A stretch of DNA of 64,000 bases. It comes from Fodinibacter sp963833495 (lineage in GTDB: Bacteria > Actinomycetota > Actinomycetes > Actinomycetales > Dermatophilaceae). Positions within the stretch are counted from its first letter, which is position 1, and every line of letters begins with the position of its first letter. The notes beneath the pieces were generated by a model that was not told the origin of the DNA, searched no databases, and saw only the letters and a program-made list of their open reading frames with translations. Location: the NCBI GenBank assembly GCA_963833495.1, contig CAWHYJ010000002.1, forward strand, positions 272,104 through 336,103. The letters run 5' to 3'. Of this stretch, positions 49,842 to 60,315 are shown piece after piece. The position numbers were made by a program, and so were the translations under genes.

Positions 49842-51487
49842 CCACCGCCACCGCTCCCGCGCCACCCATCGCCCCCTCGATCTCGCTGGGCACCCGACTG
49901 GCCGGCTTCTCGCACCTGTTGCGCCTGGCCTGGCGGCGCGACCGCATCCTCATCCCGAGCAGCGTGCTCGGCCTGGTGGTGCTGGCCGTGGGGTCCGCAC
50001 AGGCGACGCTGGCCCTCTACCCCACCGACGAGTCGGCCTCCGCAGGGCTGGCCGGCGTGCTGAGCAACCCGTCGGTCATCGCCCTCTACGGCCCGGTCGC
50101 CTCAAACACCGCCGACGCGCTCGCGGTGTTCAAGACGGTGATGATGGGCGCCTTCCTCACCGCCGTCCTCGGGTTCGTCGTCGTGCGCCGCCACACCCGC
50201 ACCGAGGAGGACGAGGGTCGCCTCGAGCTGCTCGGCTCCGGGGTGGTCGGCCGGTGGTCGGCCCTCGCGGCTGCGGTCACCCTCGGCACCATCGCGGTCG
50301 TCGCCGCGGGCGTGTTGTCCGGGCTCGGTCTGGCGGCACTGGGCATGGACCCGCTGGGCAGCGCCGCCTTCGCCGTCTCCTGGCTGACGGCGGGGCTGGC
50401 CATGGTCGGCGTCTCGGCGGTCGCGGTGCAGCTCGCCTCCACGACCCGCGGCGCCGCCGGGCTCGGGTTCGGGTTCCTGGGCGCGATGTTCGCGCTACGG
50501 GCGCTCGCCGACTCCGCTGACACCGGCACCTTCGTGCACGGCCTGGGCTGGCTCTCGCCACTCGGCTGGGCCGGCCGGGTCGAGGCCTACGGCGCCAACC
50601 GCACCTGGCTGCTGCTGCCGGGGGTGCTCACGCTTGCGGTCGGCGTCGCCGTGGCCGTGTACCTGCTCGACCGCCGCGACCTCGGCGCCGGGCTGCTCCC
50701 CGCCCGCAACGGCCCGGCCCGGGGCGGATGGATGCTCAGCAACCCCTTCACGCTGGTCACCCGGCTCGCCCGCGGCACCATCATCGGCTGGTCGGTCGGC
50801 ATGGTGCTGGGCGGCCTGGTCGTCGGCTCGCTGATCGGATCCGTCTCCGACATCGTCAACGACCCCGGCATCAAGGACCTGCTCGAGAAGCTCGGCGGCA
50901 GCACCAGCACCGTCGAGAACGTCTACCTCGCCACCGAGATCCACTTCGTGGCGGTGGCCGTCGCCGCGGCCGGTATCGCGCTGGTGCTGCGCCTGGTCGG
51001 TTCCGAGAGGTCGGGCCTGGGCGAGGTGGTGCTGTCCACCCCGACGAGCCGGCTGCGCTGGTTCGGCGCCCACATCGTGCTGCCGGTGGTGCTGACCGCC
51101 CTGCTGATGGCGCTGCTCGGCGTGGTCGTGGGGCTGGTCGGGCCCACCACCAGCGCGACCGCACCGACGGTCGGCGCCTCGGTGGGGGCGACGATGGCCG
51201 CCCTGCCGGCCATCTGGGTGATGACCGGGGTGGCGGCGTTCCTCGTCGGTGCGCTCCCGCGGTTCGCGCCGTTCGCCTGGGGGGTGCTGCTCGTGACGTT
51301 CATGCTCACCGAGATCGGCCCGCTCACGAAGCTGCCCTCGTGGCTGGTCAACGTCTCGCCGTTCAGCCACCTGTCGCCGCTGCCCGGCGGCCAGTTCGAG
51401 GCCGTCTCGGCCGGAATCCTGACCGTCGTGGCTCTCCTGCTGATGGGCCTCGGCTACTGGGCCTACCACCACCGCGACGTCGTCTGA
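49838..51487 (+). CDS. ABC-2 type exporter permease
   Basis: 549 aa with about 12 membrane segments in two related halves (RLAWRRDRILIPSSVLGLVV starts the first; TRLARGTIIGWSVGMVLGG starts the second). Short cytosolic stretch RRHTRTEEDEGRLELLGSG is typical of this polyketide/antibiotic-exporter permease family and recurs in the second half as LGEVVLSTPTSRLRW. ATGA overlap with the ATPase gene. Confidence 0.85.
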   Translation: MTTATAPAPPIAPSISLGTRLAGFSHLLRLAWRRDRILIPSSVLGLVVLAVGSAQATLALYPTDESASAGLAGVLSNPSVIALYGPVASNTADALAVFKTVMMGAFLTAVLGFVVVRRHTRTEEDEGRLELLGSGVVGRWSALAAAVTLGTIAVVAAGVLSGLGLAALGMDPLGSAAFAVSWLTAGLAMVGVSAVAVQLASTTRGAAGLGFGFLGAMFALRALADSADTGTFVHGLGWLSPLGWAGRVEAYGANRTWLLLPGVLTLAVGVAVAVYLLDRRDLGAGLLPARNGPARGGWMLSNPFTLVTRLARGTIIGWSVGMVLGGLVVGSLIGSVSDIVNDPGIKDLLEKLGGSTSTVENVYLATEIHFVAVAVAAAGIALVLRLVGSERSGLGEVVLSTPTSRLRWFGAHIVLPVVLTALLMALLGVVVGLVGPTTSATAPTVGASVGATMAALPAIWVMTGVAAFLVGALPRFAPFAWGVLLVTFMLTEIGPLTKLPSWLVNVSPFSHLSPLPGGQFEAVSAGILTVVALLLMGLGYWAYHHRDVV

Positions 51488-51598
51488 CCCCGGCCCACCT
51501 CCCGGAGCACCCCACCGCCCATGGGCCCTGCACCTGGGGCGGAAGCGGTGGTGGCCTGGGGTGTCGCGACCGCAACCGTCGACGCCCAACCCCGTGCC

Positions 51599-53185
51599 TC
51601 AGGCGGCGTGGCCCGCGGTAGCTGTGTCCATGGCGGCGTGCCAGGCTGCGTCGATGCCGTCGGGGTGGGCCTGCTGAGCGCGTCGTGCGGCGTCTTCGGT
51701 GTGTTCGGCGGCGAGGGTGAGGTCGTGGATGGCCAGGCGCCGGTCGGCCTCAGTGTCTGCGGTGACTGCGGCGACCAGCTCGAGCAGACGATCCTTGGTC
51801 AGGGGTGGCGGGTCGTGTTCGGCGCGTTGCCGCGCCAGCCATTCCAGCTGACGGTCATACGATCCCGGGCTCAGGTCCCAGACCACGTACCGGCCCCGCT
51901 CATCGGGTCGGTTCCGGACTTGCGCCCACAACCGGTGGGTGTGGATGAAGGTGTGGTGCTCCTCGCAGACCAGCGCCGCGTTCTCGAGCTCGGAGAGGCC
52001 GCCATCGGCCCAGTGCAGCACGTGATGCGCGCGCGTCCAGGCGGCAGGTTTGCAGCACCCGGGGAAGGTGCAGGTGCGGTCACGGCGCATCAACCGGCGC
52101 CGCTGCGCCCGGGTGAACAACCGCACCAGCCGGCCCTGGTCCAGCTCTTCCCCGGCGGTGCCGAGCACGTACGGCACCAGTGCCGCGTCACACGCCACCC
52201 GGCGCAGCACCTCCGGCGAGAGCAGCACCCCCGTCGCGGTCGATCCGAGCACCTCACCGGCCCCGGTCATTTCCTGCAGGTCACTCAAGGCCACGCTGAC
52301 GTGCAGCACCGCCCCGCCCAGCCCCGGACCCTCAGGCCCCGCGTCGTCCAGGGCCCGCCCGCTCATGGTGCGGCACACCTCGGTAAGCGCCTCCACACGG
52401 CGCTGCCCGGCCGGGCGAAGGTCGCGCGCCCCCGTCTCCTCGTTCGGGGCCGGCTTGGCCATCGGCCCGATCACCGCTTCGAGGACGGCGGCTTGTTCCG
52501 GGGTCATCACCAGCTGGTACTCGGTGACGTCACCGGACTCCACCAACGGCTGCGACAACCGCGCCACCGACGCCAGCCGGGCCTGCAGGTCGTCGAACTC
52601 GCCGTCCACCCCGTACTCGGCCAGCATGGCCGGGCGCAGCTTGCGCATCTGGTTCGGGCCCCACACCATCCCCAGGTCCAGCAACGCCCGGGTCACGGTC
52701 GGCACCGCCTCCGGTGCCAGACGCGGCTCCAACCGGGCGACCTCGCCCAACGCGGTCAACGCCAGCGACGGCGAGACGGTGCCGTCCTTCACCCCGGCCC
52801 ACACCATCCCCAACGGCGAGTCGGGGTCCGGCTCCGCCGCGGCATCCGGTGCCAGCGACCCACCCGCCCGACCCGCGTTCGCGACCTGAACGGCGAGCCT
52901 GGCCACCGGGCCGGCGCCGCCCTGCCGCAGCGAGGGCGCGTGGTCCCGCACCCATGCGTGCGCGTTCACCCCCGCCTGCGACACCACCCCCCGCCGCACT
53001 GCCTCGGTGGCGACCACCGCCCGCGCCGCCCCACCTTGGGCCGCCACCGCGTCGAGCTCACCCATCAGCTCACCCAGCTCGTCATCGCCGGCCTGATGCA
53101 CCACCAACGCCAGGTCGGCCAGAGCCTCCCGGGCAGCCCGCACCACCATGCGCCGCTCCCGGAGGCTCGAACTGTTGGTGACCAT
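51599..53185 (-). CDS. DUF222/13E12-family protein with HNH nuclease domain
   Basis: 528 aa. N-terminal DUF222 region (ELDAVAAQGGAARAVVATEA to about 330), then C-terminal HNH: RDRTCTFPGCCKPAAWTRAH followed by HVLHWADGG, ENAALVCEEHHTFIH. The two Cys and the His residues of the treble-clef fold are intact. In mycobacteria this family is repeated (REP13E12), serves as phage attachment site and carries SOS boxes. The promoter here has a perfect LexA-type box. Role may be DNA repair, recombination or selfish. Confidence 0.85.
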   Translation of the reverse strand: MVTNSSSLRERRMVVRAAREALADLALVVHQAGDDELGELMGELDAVAAQGGAARAVVATEAVRRGVVSQAGVNAHAWVRDHAPSLRQGGAGPVARLAVQVANAGRAGGSLAPDAAAEPDPDSPLGMVWAGVKDGTVSPSLALTALGEVARLEPRLAPEAVPTVTRALLDLGMVWGPNQMRKLRPAMLAEYGVDGEFDDLQARLASVARLSQPLVESGDVTEYQLVMTPEQAAVLEAVIGPMAKPAPNEETGARDLRPAGQRRVEALTEVCRTMSGRALDDAGPEGPGLGGAVLHVSVALSDLQEMTGAGEVLGSTATGVLLSPEVLRRVACDAALVPYVLGTAGEELDQGRLVRLFTRAQRRRLMRRDRTCTFPGCCKPAAWTRAHHVLHWADGGLSELENAALVCEEHHTFIHTHRLWAQVRNRPDERGRYVVWDLSPGSYDRQLEWLARQRAEHDPPPLTKDRLLELVAAVTADTEADRRLAIHDLTLAAEHTEDAARRAQQAHPDGIDAAWHAAMDTATAGHAA

Positions 53186-53190
53186 GATTC

Positions 53191-53220
53191 ATCATAATCG
53201 AACATACGTTCGCAGCGCAA
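53191..53220 (-). promoter_or_regulatory. LexA (SOS) box within the promoter of the HNH gene
   Basis: CGAACATACGTTCG at 53199-53212 is a perfect palindrome and fits the mycobacterial/Gram-positive SOS consensus (CGAAC-N4-GTTCG). On the minus strand TTGCGC (53220-53215) and TATGAT (53196-53191) form -35 and -10 with an 18-bp spacer that the box fills. TATGAT is 5 nt from the ATG. Confidence 0.85.
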
Positions 53221-53278
53221 GCCATCTCGCAAAATACGCGCAAACCGATCGGCAGACCGACCAGACTCGCAGAGCCCT

Positions 53279-53350
53279 CGACACATTGAGCCTTTTCCCA
53301 CCCAGGGGGGCCCGAAAGGCTTACTCCAGGTGGAAATTCGCAAGAAGTCG
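53279..53350. repeat. Intergenic inverted repeat, family C copy 3 (degenerate)
   Basis: Right arm GGTGGAAATTCGCAAGAAGT (from 53329) matches the complement of the copies at 34342 and 34385. A degenerate left arm CGACACATTG...TTTTCCCACCC begins at 53279. Lies between the HNH gene and manC. Confidence 0.6.
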
Positions 53351-53367
53351 GGAAGGGCCGGGCCGGG

Positions 53368-54474
53368 TCAGGTGAGGTCGGTGCGGCCTTCGGCCTTGAG
53401 CGCGTCGACGACGAGCTTGACGTCCTGGGCCCGCGCCCGGGTGGTCACGAGCAGGGCGTCAGGGGTGTCGACCACCACGACGTCGTCGAGGCCGACGATC
53501 GCGACGCGCCGCCCAGCACCGGGCACCACCACTCCCCCGCCGTCGATGACCGTCACGTCACCCGGCTCGCCGAGGATGCGCAGCTCCCCCGCACCCTCAC
53601 CGACACCCACATCGGATGCCGGGAGCAGCGTCGCGAGGCTCGCGAAGTCGCCGACGTCGTCCCACGCAAACGGGGCGGGCACGACGACGACGCGACCGGC
53701 ATCCGCCGCGGGCTCGGCCACCGCGTGGTCGATGGCGATCTTGGTCAGCCCGGCCCACGACGACTCCAACAGCAACGGGTCAGCCGCAATGGCGCGCAGC
53801 CCCGCGGCCAACTCGGGGTGCCACCGCGCCAGCAGGTCCAACAAAGTGGCGGCGCGCGCCACGAACATCCCTGCGTTCCAACGAAACTCACCGGACGAAA
53901 CGTACGCAGCGGCGCGCACGGCATCCGGCTTCTCGACGAACTCGACGGCCCGCAGCGCGGTCGCCGCGCCGGGCAGCGCAGCACCGGTGCGGATGTAGCC
54001 GAACCCCGTCGCCGGCCACGTCGGCTCGACCCCGATCGTCACCAGGTGCCCCTCGCGCGCCACCGACGCCGCCTCGCGGATGACCACCTCGAAGGCGGCC
54101 TGGTCGGGGATGACGTGGTCGGCCGCGAACGAGCCGATCACGGCATCGGGGTCACGGCGCTCGACGACGGCGGCGGCCAGCCCGATCGCGGCCATCGAGT
54201 CGCGCGGCGACGGCTCGGCGAGCACCTGGTCCGCGCTCAGCCCGGGCAGCTGAGAACGCACCGCCTCGGCGTGCGCGGCGCCGGTGACGACGACCACCCG
54301 GTCGGCAGTCAGCGGCGAGAGCCGGTCGACCGTGGCCTGCAGCAGCGAGCGCCCGCTGCCGGTGAGGTCGAGGAGGAACTTGGGGTGGCGGGCGCGGCTC
54401 AGGGGCCACAGCCGGGTGCCGGCACCCCCGGCGGGAACGACAGCCCAGAAGCCGGGGATGCTGCTCACGGTCAC
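53368..54474 (-). CDS. manC: Mannose-1-phosphate guanylyltransferase
   Basis: 368 aa. Nucleotidyltransferase signature AVVPAGGAGTRLWPLSRARHPKFLLDL, then SFAADHVIPD, GFGYIRTG, VEFVEKPD and FRWNAGMFVAR. Makes GDP-mannose for glycans and mannolipids. No isomerase domain, as in actinobacterial ManB/ManC. GTG 54474 overlaps the stop of the 2'-5' ligase gene (4 bp). Confidence 0.92.
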   Translation of the reverse strand: MTVSSIPGFWAVVPAGGAGTRLWPLSRARHPKFLLDLTGSGRSLLQATVDRLSPLTADRVVVVTGAAHAEAVRSQLPGLSADQVLAEPSPRDSMAAIGLAAAVVERRDPDAVIGSFAADHVIPDQAAFEVVIREAASVAREGHLVTIGVEPTWPATGFGYIRTGAALPGAATALRAVEFVEKPDAVRAAAYVSSGEFRWNAGMFVARAATLLDLLARWHPELAAGLRAIAADPLLLESSWAGLTKIAIDHAVAEPAADAGRVVVVPAPFAWDDVGDFASLATLLPASDVGVGEGAGELRILGEPGDVTVIDGGGVVVPGAGRRVAIVGLDDVVVVDTPDALLVTTRARAQDVKLVVDALKAEGRTDLT

Positions 54475-54983
54475 CCTCCCAGGGCGAAGCTGTCGATGAC
54501 GCGCCAGACGCCGTCGTGGTCGTGGTGGTAGAGCTCGACCGACGCGACGTGGAAGGCGCAGCGGAAGTCGGCCAGCGAGTCGAACGCGAGGTCGAGCGCC
54601 GGCTCGTCGAGGTGATGGGCCACCGTGACGTGCGGGTGGTAGGGAAAGTCGAGGCTGCGGCTGACCGGCCCCGAGCGCACCGCCCGCTCCAGCGCCTCAC
54701 AGCTGGGGATACCTCGCGAGACCTGCACGAACACCACCGGCGAGACCGGGCGGAACGTCCCCGTCCCAGAGAGCACCATGTCGAACGGCTCGGCGGCCGC
54801 CGTGACCGACAGCAGGTGCTCGAGGAAGCCGTCCATGACGTCGGGCCGGATCGCCGTGGGCGGCAGCAGGGTGACGTGCGGCGGGATGGCCCCGGCCATG
54901 GGGTCGCCGAAGTCCTCCCGGGCCTGCTGGAGGGTGGTCGACCAGGGCTCGGGGATGGTGACGGCGACGCCGTGATGCGGCAT
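54471..54983 (-). CDS. 2'-5' RNA ligase family protein (LigT/2H phosphoesterase)
   Basis: 170 aa with the two HxT/S motifs of 2H phosphoesterases: PPHVTLLPP (about 35-43) and YHPHVTVAHH (about 116-125). The reaction is probably cyclic phosphodiester hydrolysis or RNA end processing; substrate unknown. TAGGGT lies 8 nt before ATG 54983. Co-translated with manC. Confidence 0.85.
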   Translation of the reverse strand: MPHHGVAVTIPEPWSTTLQQAREDFGDPMAGAIPPHVTLLPPTAIRPDVMDGFLEHLLSVTAAAEPFDMVLSGTGTFRPVSPVVFVQVSRGIPSCEALERAVRSGPVSRSLDFPYHPHVTVAHHLDEPALDLAFDSLADFRCAFHVASVELYHHDHDGVWRVIDSFALGG

Positions 54984-54994
54984 GGGCAGGGACC

Positions 54995-56020
54995 CTACTC
55001 CGCCGCCGGGAGCAGCCCAACGGCCTCGCGGACCCGGGTCATCGTCGCCTCGGCGATGACCGCGGCCCGCTCGGCCCCGCGGGCCAGGATGCGGTCGAGC
55101 TCGGCCGGGTCGGCGAGCAGCTCGGCCATCCGCTCACGGAACGGCGTCACGGCATCCACCACCACCTCGGCAACGGCCTTCTTGAGGTCGCCGTAGCCGC
55201 GGCCGGCGAACTCCGCCTCGACGGCGGCGACCGGCGTGCCCGACAGCACCGAGTGGATGACCAGCAGGTTCGACACCCCCGGCTTGGCCTGCGGGTCGTA
55301 GCGCACCTCGGACTCGGTGTCGGTGACGGCGGAGCGGATCTTCTTGGCGATGCGCCCCGGCTCGTCGCTGAGCAGCACCAGGCCCTTCTCCGTCGACGTC
55401 GACCCGCTCATCTTCGAGGTGGGGTCCTGCAGGTCCATGATCTTGGCCGACTCCTTGAGGATGTACGGCTCGGGCACCGTGAGCACCGGCCCGAAGCGGG
55501 TGTTGAGCCGCTCGGCGAGGTCACGGGTGATCTCGAGGTGCTGGCGCTGGTCCTCGCCCACCGGCACGAACGCCGCGTCGTACATCAGGATGTCGGCCGC
55601 CATCAGCACCGGGTAGGTGAACAGCCCGACGTTGGCGTTCTGCCCCTTCGCCACCTTGTCCTTGTACTGCGTCATCCGGTTCATCTCGCCGACGGCCGTC
55701 TGGCAGGCGAGCACCCAGGCCAGCTCGGGGTGCGGCCCGACGTGGCTCTGCAGGAAGACCGCGGAGGTCTCGGGGTCCACGCCGCCGGCGATGAACTGCG
55801 CCGCGGTGACCCGGGTGCGGCGCCGCAGCACCTCGGGTTCGGTCGGCACGGTGAGGGCGTGCAGGTCGGCGACGAAGTAGTAGGCGTCGAAGTCGCGCTG
55901 CAGCCCGACCCAGTTCACGAGCGCGCCGAGGAAGTTGCCGAGGTGGAGGGAGTCGCTCGTCGGTTGCATCCCGGAGAGGATGCGCGGGCGTGCGGAAGCG
56001 GGCGCAACAGGGGTGGGCAT
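54995..56020 (-). CDS. trpS: Tryptophanyl-tRNA synthetase
   Basis: 341 aa class I synthetase. HIGH-like SGMQPTSDSLHLGNFLGAL, KMSKS-like DPTSKMSGSTSTEKG, and YPVLMAADILMYDAAFVPVGEDQ for tryptophan and ATP binding. Charges tRNA(Trp). CACAAT ends 6 nt before ATG 56020. Divergent from galK with 41 bp between; 11 bp before the ligase gene, so likely the head of trpS-ligase-manC. Confidence 0.95.
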   Translation of the reverse strand: MPTPVAPASARPRILSGMQPTSDSLHLGNFLGALVNWVGLQRDFDAYYFVADLHALTVPTEPEVLRRRTRVTAAQFIAGGVDPETSAVFLQSHVGPHPELAWVLACQTAVGEMNRMTQYKDKVAKGQNANVGLFTYPVLMAADILMYDAAFVPVGEDQRQHLEITRDLAERLNTRFGPVLTVPEPYILKESAKIMDLQDPTSKMSGSTSTEKGLVLLSDEPGRIAKKIRSAVTDTESEVRYDPQAKPGVSNLLVIHSVLSGTPVAAVEAEFAGRGYGDLKKAVAEVVVDAVTPFRERMAELLADPAELDRILARGAERAAVIAEATMTRVREAVGLLPAAE

Positions 56021-56061
56021 GGGCTCATTGTGTCAGGGGCGCCGCACCTAGACTGCGCGGC

Positions 56062-57252
56062 ATGGCCAGCGTCGCTGAGAGCTCCCGTCGAGTCGCCGAC
56101 ACCCACCGGGAGGTGTTCGGCGCAGACCCGGCGGGGGCCTGGTCGGCGCCCGGGCGGGTCAACCTGATCGGCGAGCACACCGACTACAACGACGGCCTCG
56201 TGCTGCCCATTGCGCTCCCCCACCGCACGGATGCCGCGTGCTCACCGCGCGATGACGACCTCCTTCGCGTGTGGTCGGTGCAGACCGACGAGCTGGTGGA
56301 GGTGTCACTGGGTGAGGTCGGGCCGGAGGTTCCCGGAGGCTGGGCGGCGTACGTGGCCGGGGTGCTGTGGGCGCTGCGCGAGGCGGGGCACTCGGTGCGT
56401 GGGCTGGACGTCACCGTCGACAGCCGGGTGCCGGTCGGGGCCGGGCTGTCGAGCTCGGCGGCCTTGGAGTGCTCGGTCGGGGCGGCCGCGAGCGACCTGT
56501 TCGGGCTTGGTCTGCTGAGTGACGACGCCGGTCGGGCGCGGCTGGCAGCGGCGTGCATGCGCGCCGAGAACGACATCGCGGGGGCGCCCACCGGGGGCAT
56601 GGACCAGTCGGCGGCTCTGCTCTGCCGTGAGGACCACGCGCTGCTGCTCGACTGCCGTAGCGGCGAGACCGAGCACGTGCCCTTCGACCTTGCGGGGGCG
56701 GACCAAGCCTCCGGACACGTTCTGCTGGTCACCGACACGAAGGCCGAGCACAGCCTCAACGACGGTCAGTACGGCCAGCGCCGGTCGTCGTGCGAGCAGG
56801 CGGCGGCCGAGCTCGGCGTCGACTCGCTGCGTGACGTCGACCCGGCCGGCCTGGACGACGCGCTCTCTCGCCTGTCCGACGACGTGCTGCGGCGCCGGGC
56901 GCGCCACGTGGTCACCGAGATCGCCCGAGTCCGGGATGCCGTCGAGGCGCTGCGCGCCAACGACCTGACCGAGGTGGGGCGGCTGTTCGACGCCTCGCAC
57001 GCCTCGCTGCGCGACGACTACGAGGTGAGCTGCGACGAGCTCGACGTGTCGGTCGAGGCGGCCCGGTCGGCCGGTGCCCTCGGCGCGCGGATGACGGGTG
57101 GCGGCTTCGGTGGGTCGAGCATCGCCCTGGTGCCGGCGGATGCCGTCGAGGCCGCCACCCGCGGCATCGCCGAGGCCTTCGCCGAACGCGGCTGGCACGA
57201 GCCGGTGTCGTTTGCCGTCACGGCAGGGCCGGCGGCCCACCGCAACCCCTGA
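56062..57252 (+). CDS. galK: Galactokinase
   Basis: 396 aa GHMP kinase. Galactokinase signature GRVNLIGEHTDYNDGLVLPI, ATP motif VPVGAGLSSSAALE, third motif ARMTGGGFGGSSIALV; GAPTGGMDQSAAL near the catalytic Asp. Phosphorylates galactose at C1. No galT or galE adjacent. TAGACT ends 7 nt before ATG 56062. Confidence 0.94.
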   Translation: MASVAESSRRVADTHREVFGADPAGAWSAPGRVNLIGEHTDYNDGLVLPIALPHRTDAACSPRDDDLLRVWSVQTDELVEVSLGEVGPEVPGGWAAYVAGVLWALREAGHSVRGLDVTVDSRVPVGAGLSSSAALECSVGAAASDLFGLGLLSDDAGRARLAAACMRAENDIAGAPTGGMDQSAALLCREDHALLLDCRSGETEHVPFDLAGADQASGHVLLVTDTKAEHSLNDGQYGQRRSSCEQAAAELGVDSLRDVDPAGLDDALSRLSDDVLRRRARHVVTEIARVRDAVEALRANDLTEVGRLFDASHASLRDDYEVSCDELDVSVEAARSAGALGARMTGGGFGGSSIALVPADAVEAATRGIAEAFAERGWHEPVSFAVTAGPAAHRNP

Positions 57253-57272
57253 CCGGGCATCCTTCTGTCGCC

Positions 57273-57440
57273 TCAGAGGTCGAAGACGACACTGACCGGG
57301 GGGCGGTCGCTCCAGCGCTGGTCGTACGACGCGGCCCGTCCCACCTCGGCGCTCACCGCCCGCGCGGCCAGCTTCGCCGAAGGCAGCTGGTAGTCGATCC
57401 GCCACGAGACGGCATTGCCCATCGGACTCGCGACGCGCGG
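57273..57440 (-). pseudogene. xthA: Exonuclease III (xthA-type) C-terminal remnant
   Basis: The minus strand encodes about 56 residues ending with the C-terminal part of exodeoxyribonuclease III: WRIDYQLPSAKLAARAV, ASYDQRWSDRPPVSVVFDL, stop at 57273. The DYQL and SDRxPV segments include the family's conserved Asp and the last catalytic region (His of SDHAPV replaced by Arg). The N-terminal 200 or so residues are absent; homology fades at about 57440, just before the icd promoter. A truncated gene, too short to be active. Confidence 0.7.
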
Positions 57441-57474
57441 CCAAGCCCACGCACCAGCGCAACCGCCAGTCCGG

Positions 57475-57517
57475 TAGAATTTGTCTTGACGTCAAGATAA
57501 CGGCCACCACCAAGGAG
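57475..57517 (+). promoter_or_regulatory. icd promoter with palindrome and ribosome site
   Basis: TAGAAT (57475-57480) is a good -10. The perfect palindrome TCTTGACGTCAAGA (57484-57497) covers the likely transcription start, where a bound repressor would block polymerase. AAGGAG (57512-57517) is 13 nt before the ATG. So, unlike many neighbours, icd has a leader. The palindrome core TTGACGTCAA also occurs in the liuR operator. Confidence 0.6.
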
Positions 57518-57530
57518 CAACGACGCACCC

Positions 57531-59741
<2,211 letters not shown>

Positions 59742-59758
59742 CCAAGGCGATAGGACAG

Positions 59759-59793
59759 CGAGAGCGGATGCCGTGACACGGCATCCGCTCTCG
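59759..59793. terminator. Bidirectional terminator hairpin after icd
   Basis: CGAGAGCGGATGCC and its exact complement form a 14-bp stem with a 7-nt loop (GTGACAC, which can pair further) between convergent icd and cupin genes. The arms carry the over-represented octamer GGATGCCG. Confidence 0.8.
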
Positions 59794-59798
59794 TCGCA

Positions 59799-60212
59799 TC
59801 AGTGGTGGTGCTCGTCCGCGTCGGCCTCCGCCTTGGTCAGGTGCACCGTGCCGGGCTCGTGCTCGGCCGGCCCGTAGATCGAGTAGATCCGCAGCGGCTC
59901 GTCGCCGGTGTTGATGACGTTGTGCCACCACCCCGCGGGGATCAGCACGACGTCGTCGTCACCGACCTCGCGCCGGAAGCTCGGCTCCTCGTCGCGGGTC
60001 TCCCCCATCACGACTCGCCCGGCCCCCTCCTCGATGCGCAGGAACTGGTCGCGGTCGTGGTGCACCTCGAGGCCGATCTCCTCCTCGGGCTGCAGGCACA
60101 TGATGGTGAGCTGCAGGTGCCGCCCGGTCCACAACGTCGTGCGGAACGTGCTGTTGCCGAGCGTCGCCGCCTCGATGTCGGTGACGTACGGGTCGGGTCC
60201 GTTGTCTGCCAT
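59799..60212 (-). CDS. Cupin domain protein
   Basis: 137 aa single cupin. Motif 1 GLEVHHDRDQFLRIEEGAG with His-His-Asp and Glu metal ligands, motif 2 VLIPAGWWHNVINTGDEPL with His. A His-rich C-terminus (DEHHH) may add metal affinity. Family includes mannose-6-phosphate isomerase-like small cupins; reaction not predictable. AGGAG upstream of ATG 60212. Confidence 0.85.
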   Translation of the reverse strand: MADNGPDPYVTDIEAATLGNSTFRTTLWTGRHLQLTIMCLQPEEEIGLEVHHDRDQFLRIEEGAGRVVMGETRDEEPSFRREVGDDDVVLIPAGWWHNVINTGDEPLRIYSIYGPAEHEPGTVHLTKAEADADEHHH

Positions 60213-60315
60213 GCGGTCTCCTGCTCCTGGGGCCTGTCCAAGGTTTCAGCACCAACCTTTCCAGATGGCGGCGCGTCCCGAGCGCGCGTCCGCGCCCAGG
60301 AGCACAATGGCGCGC

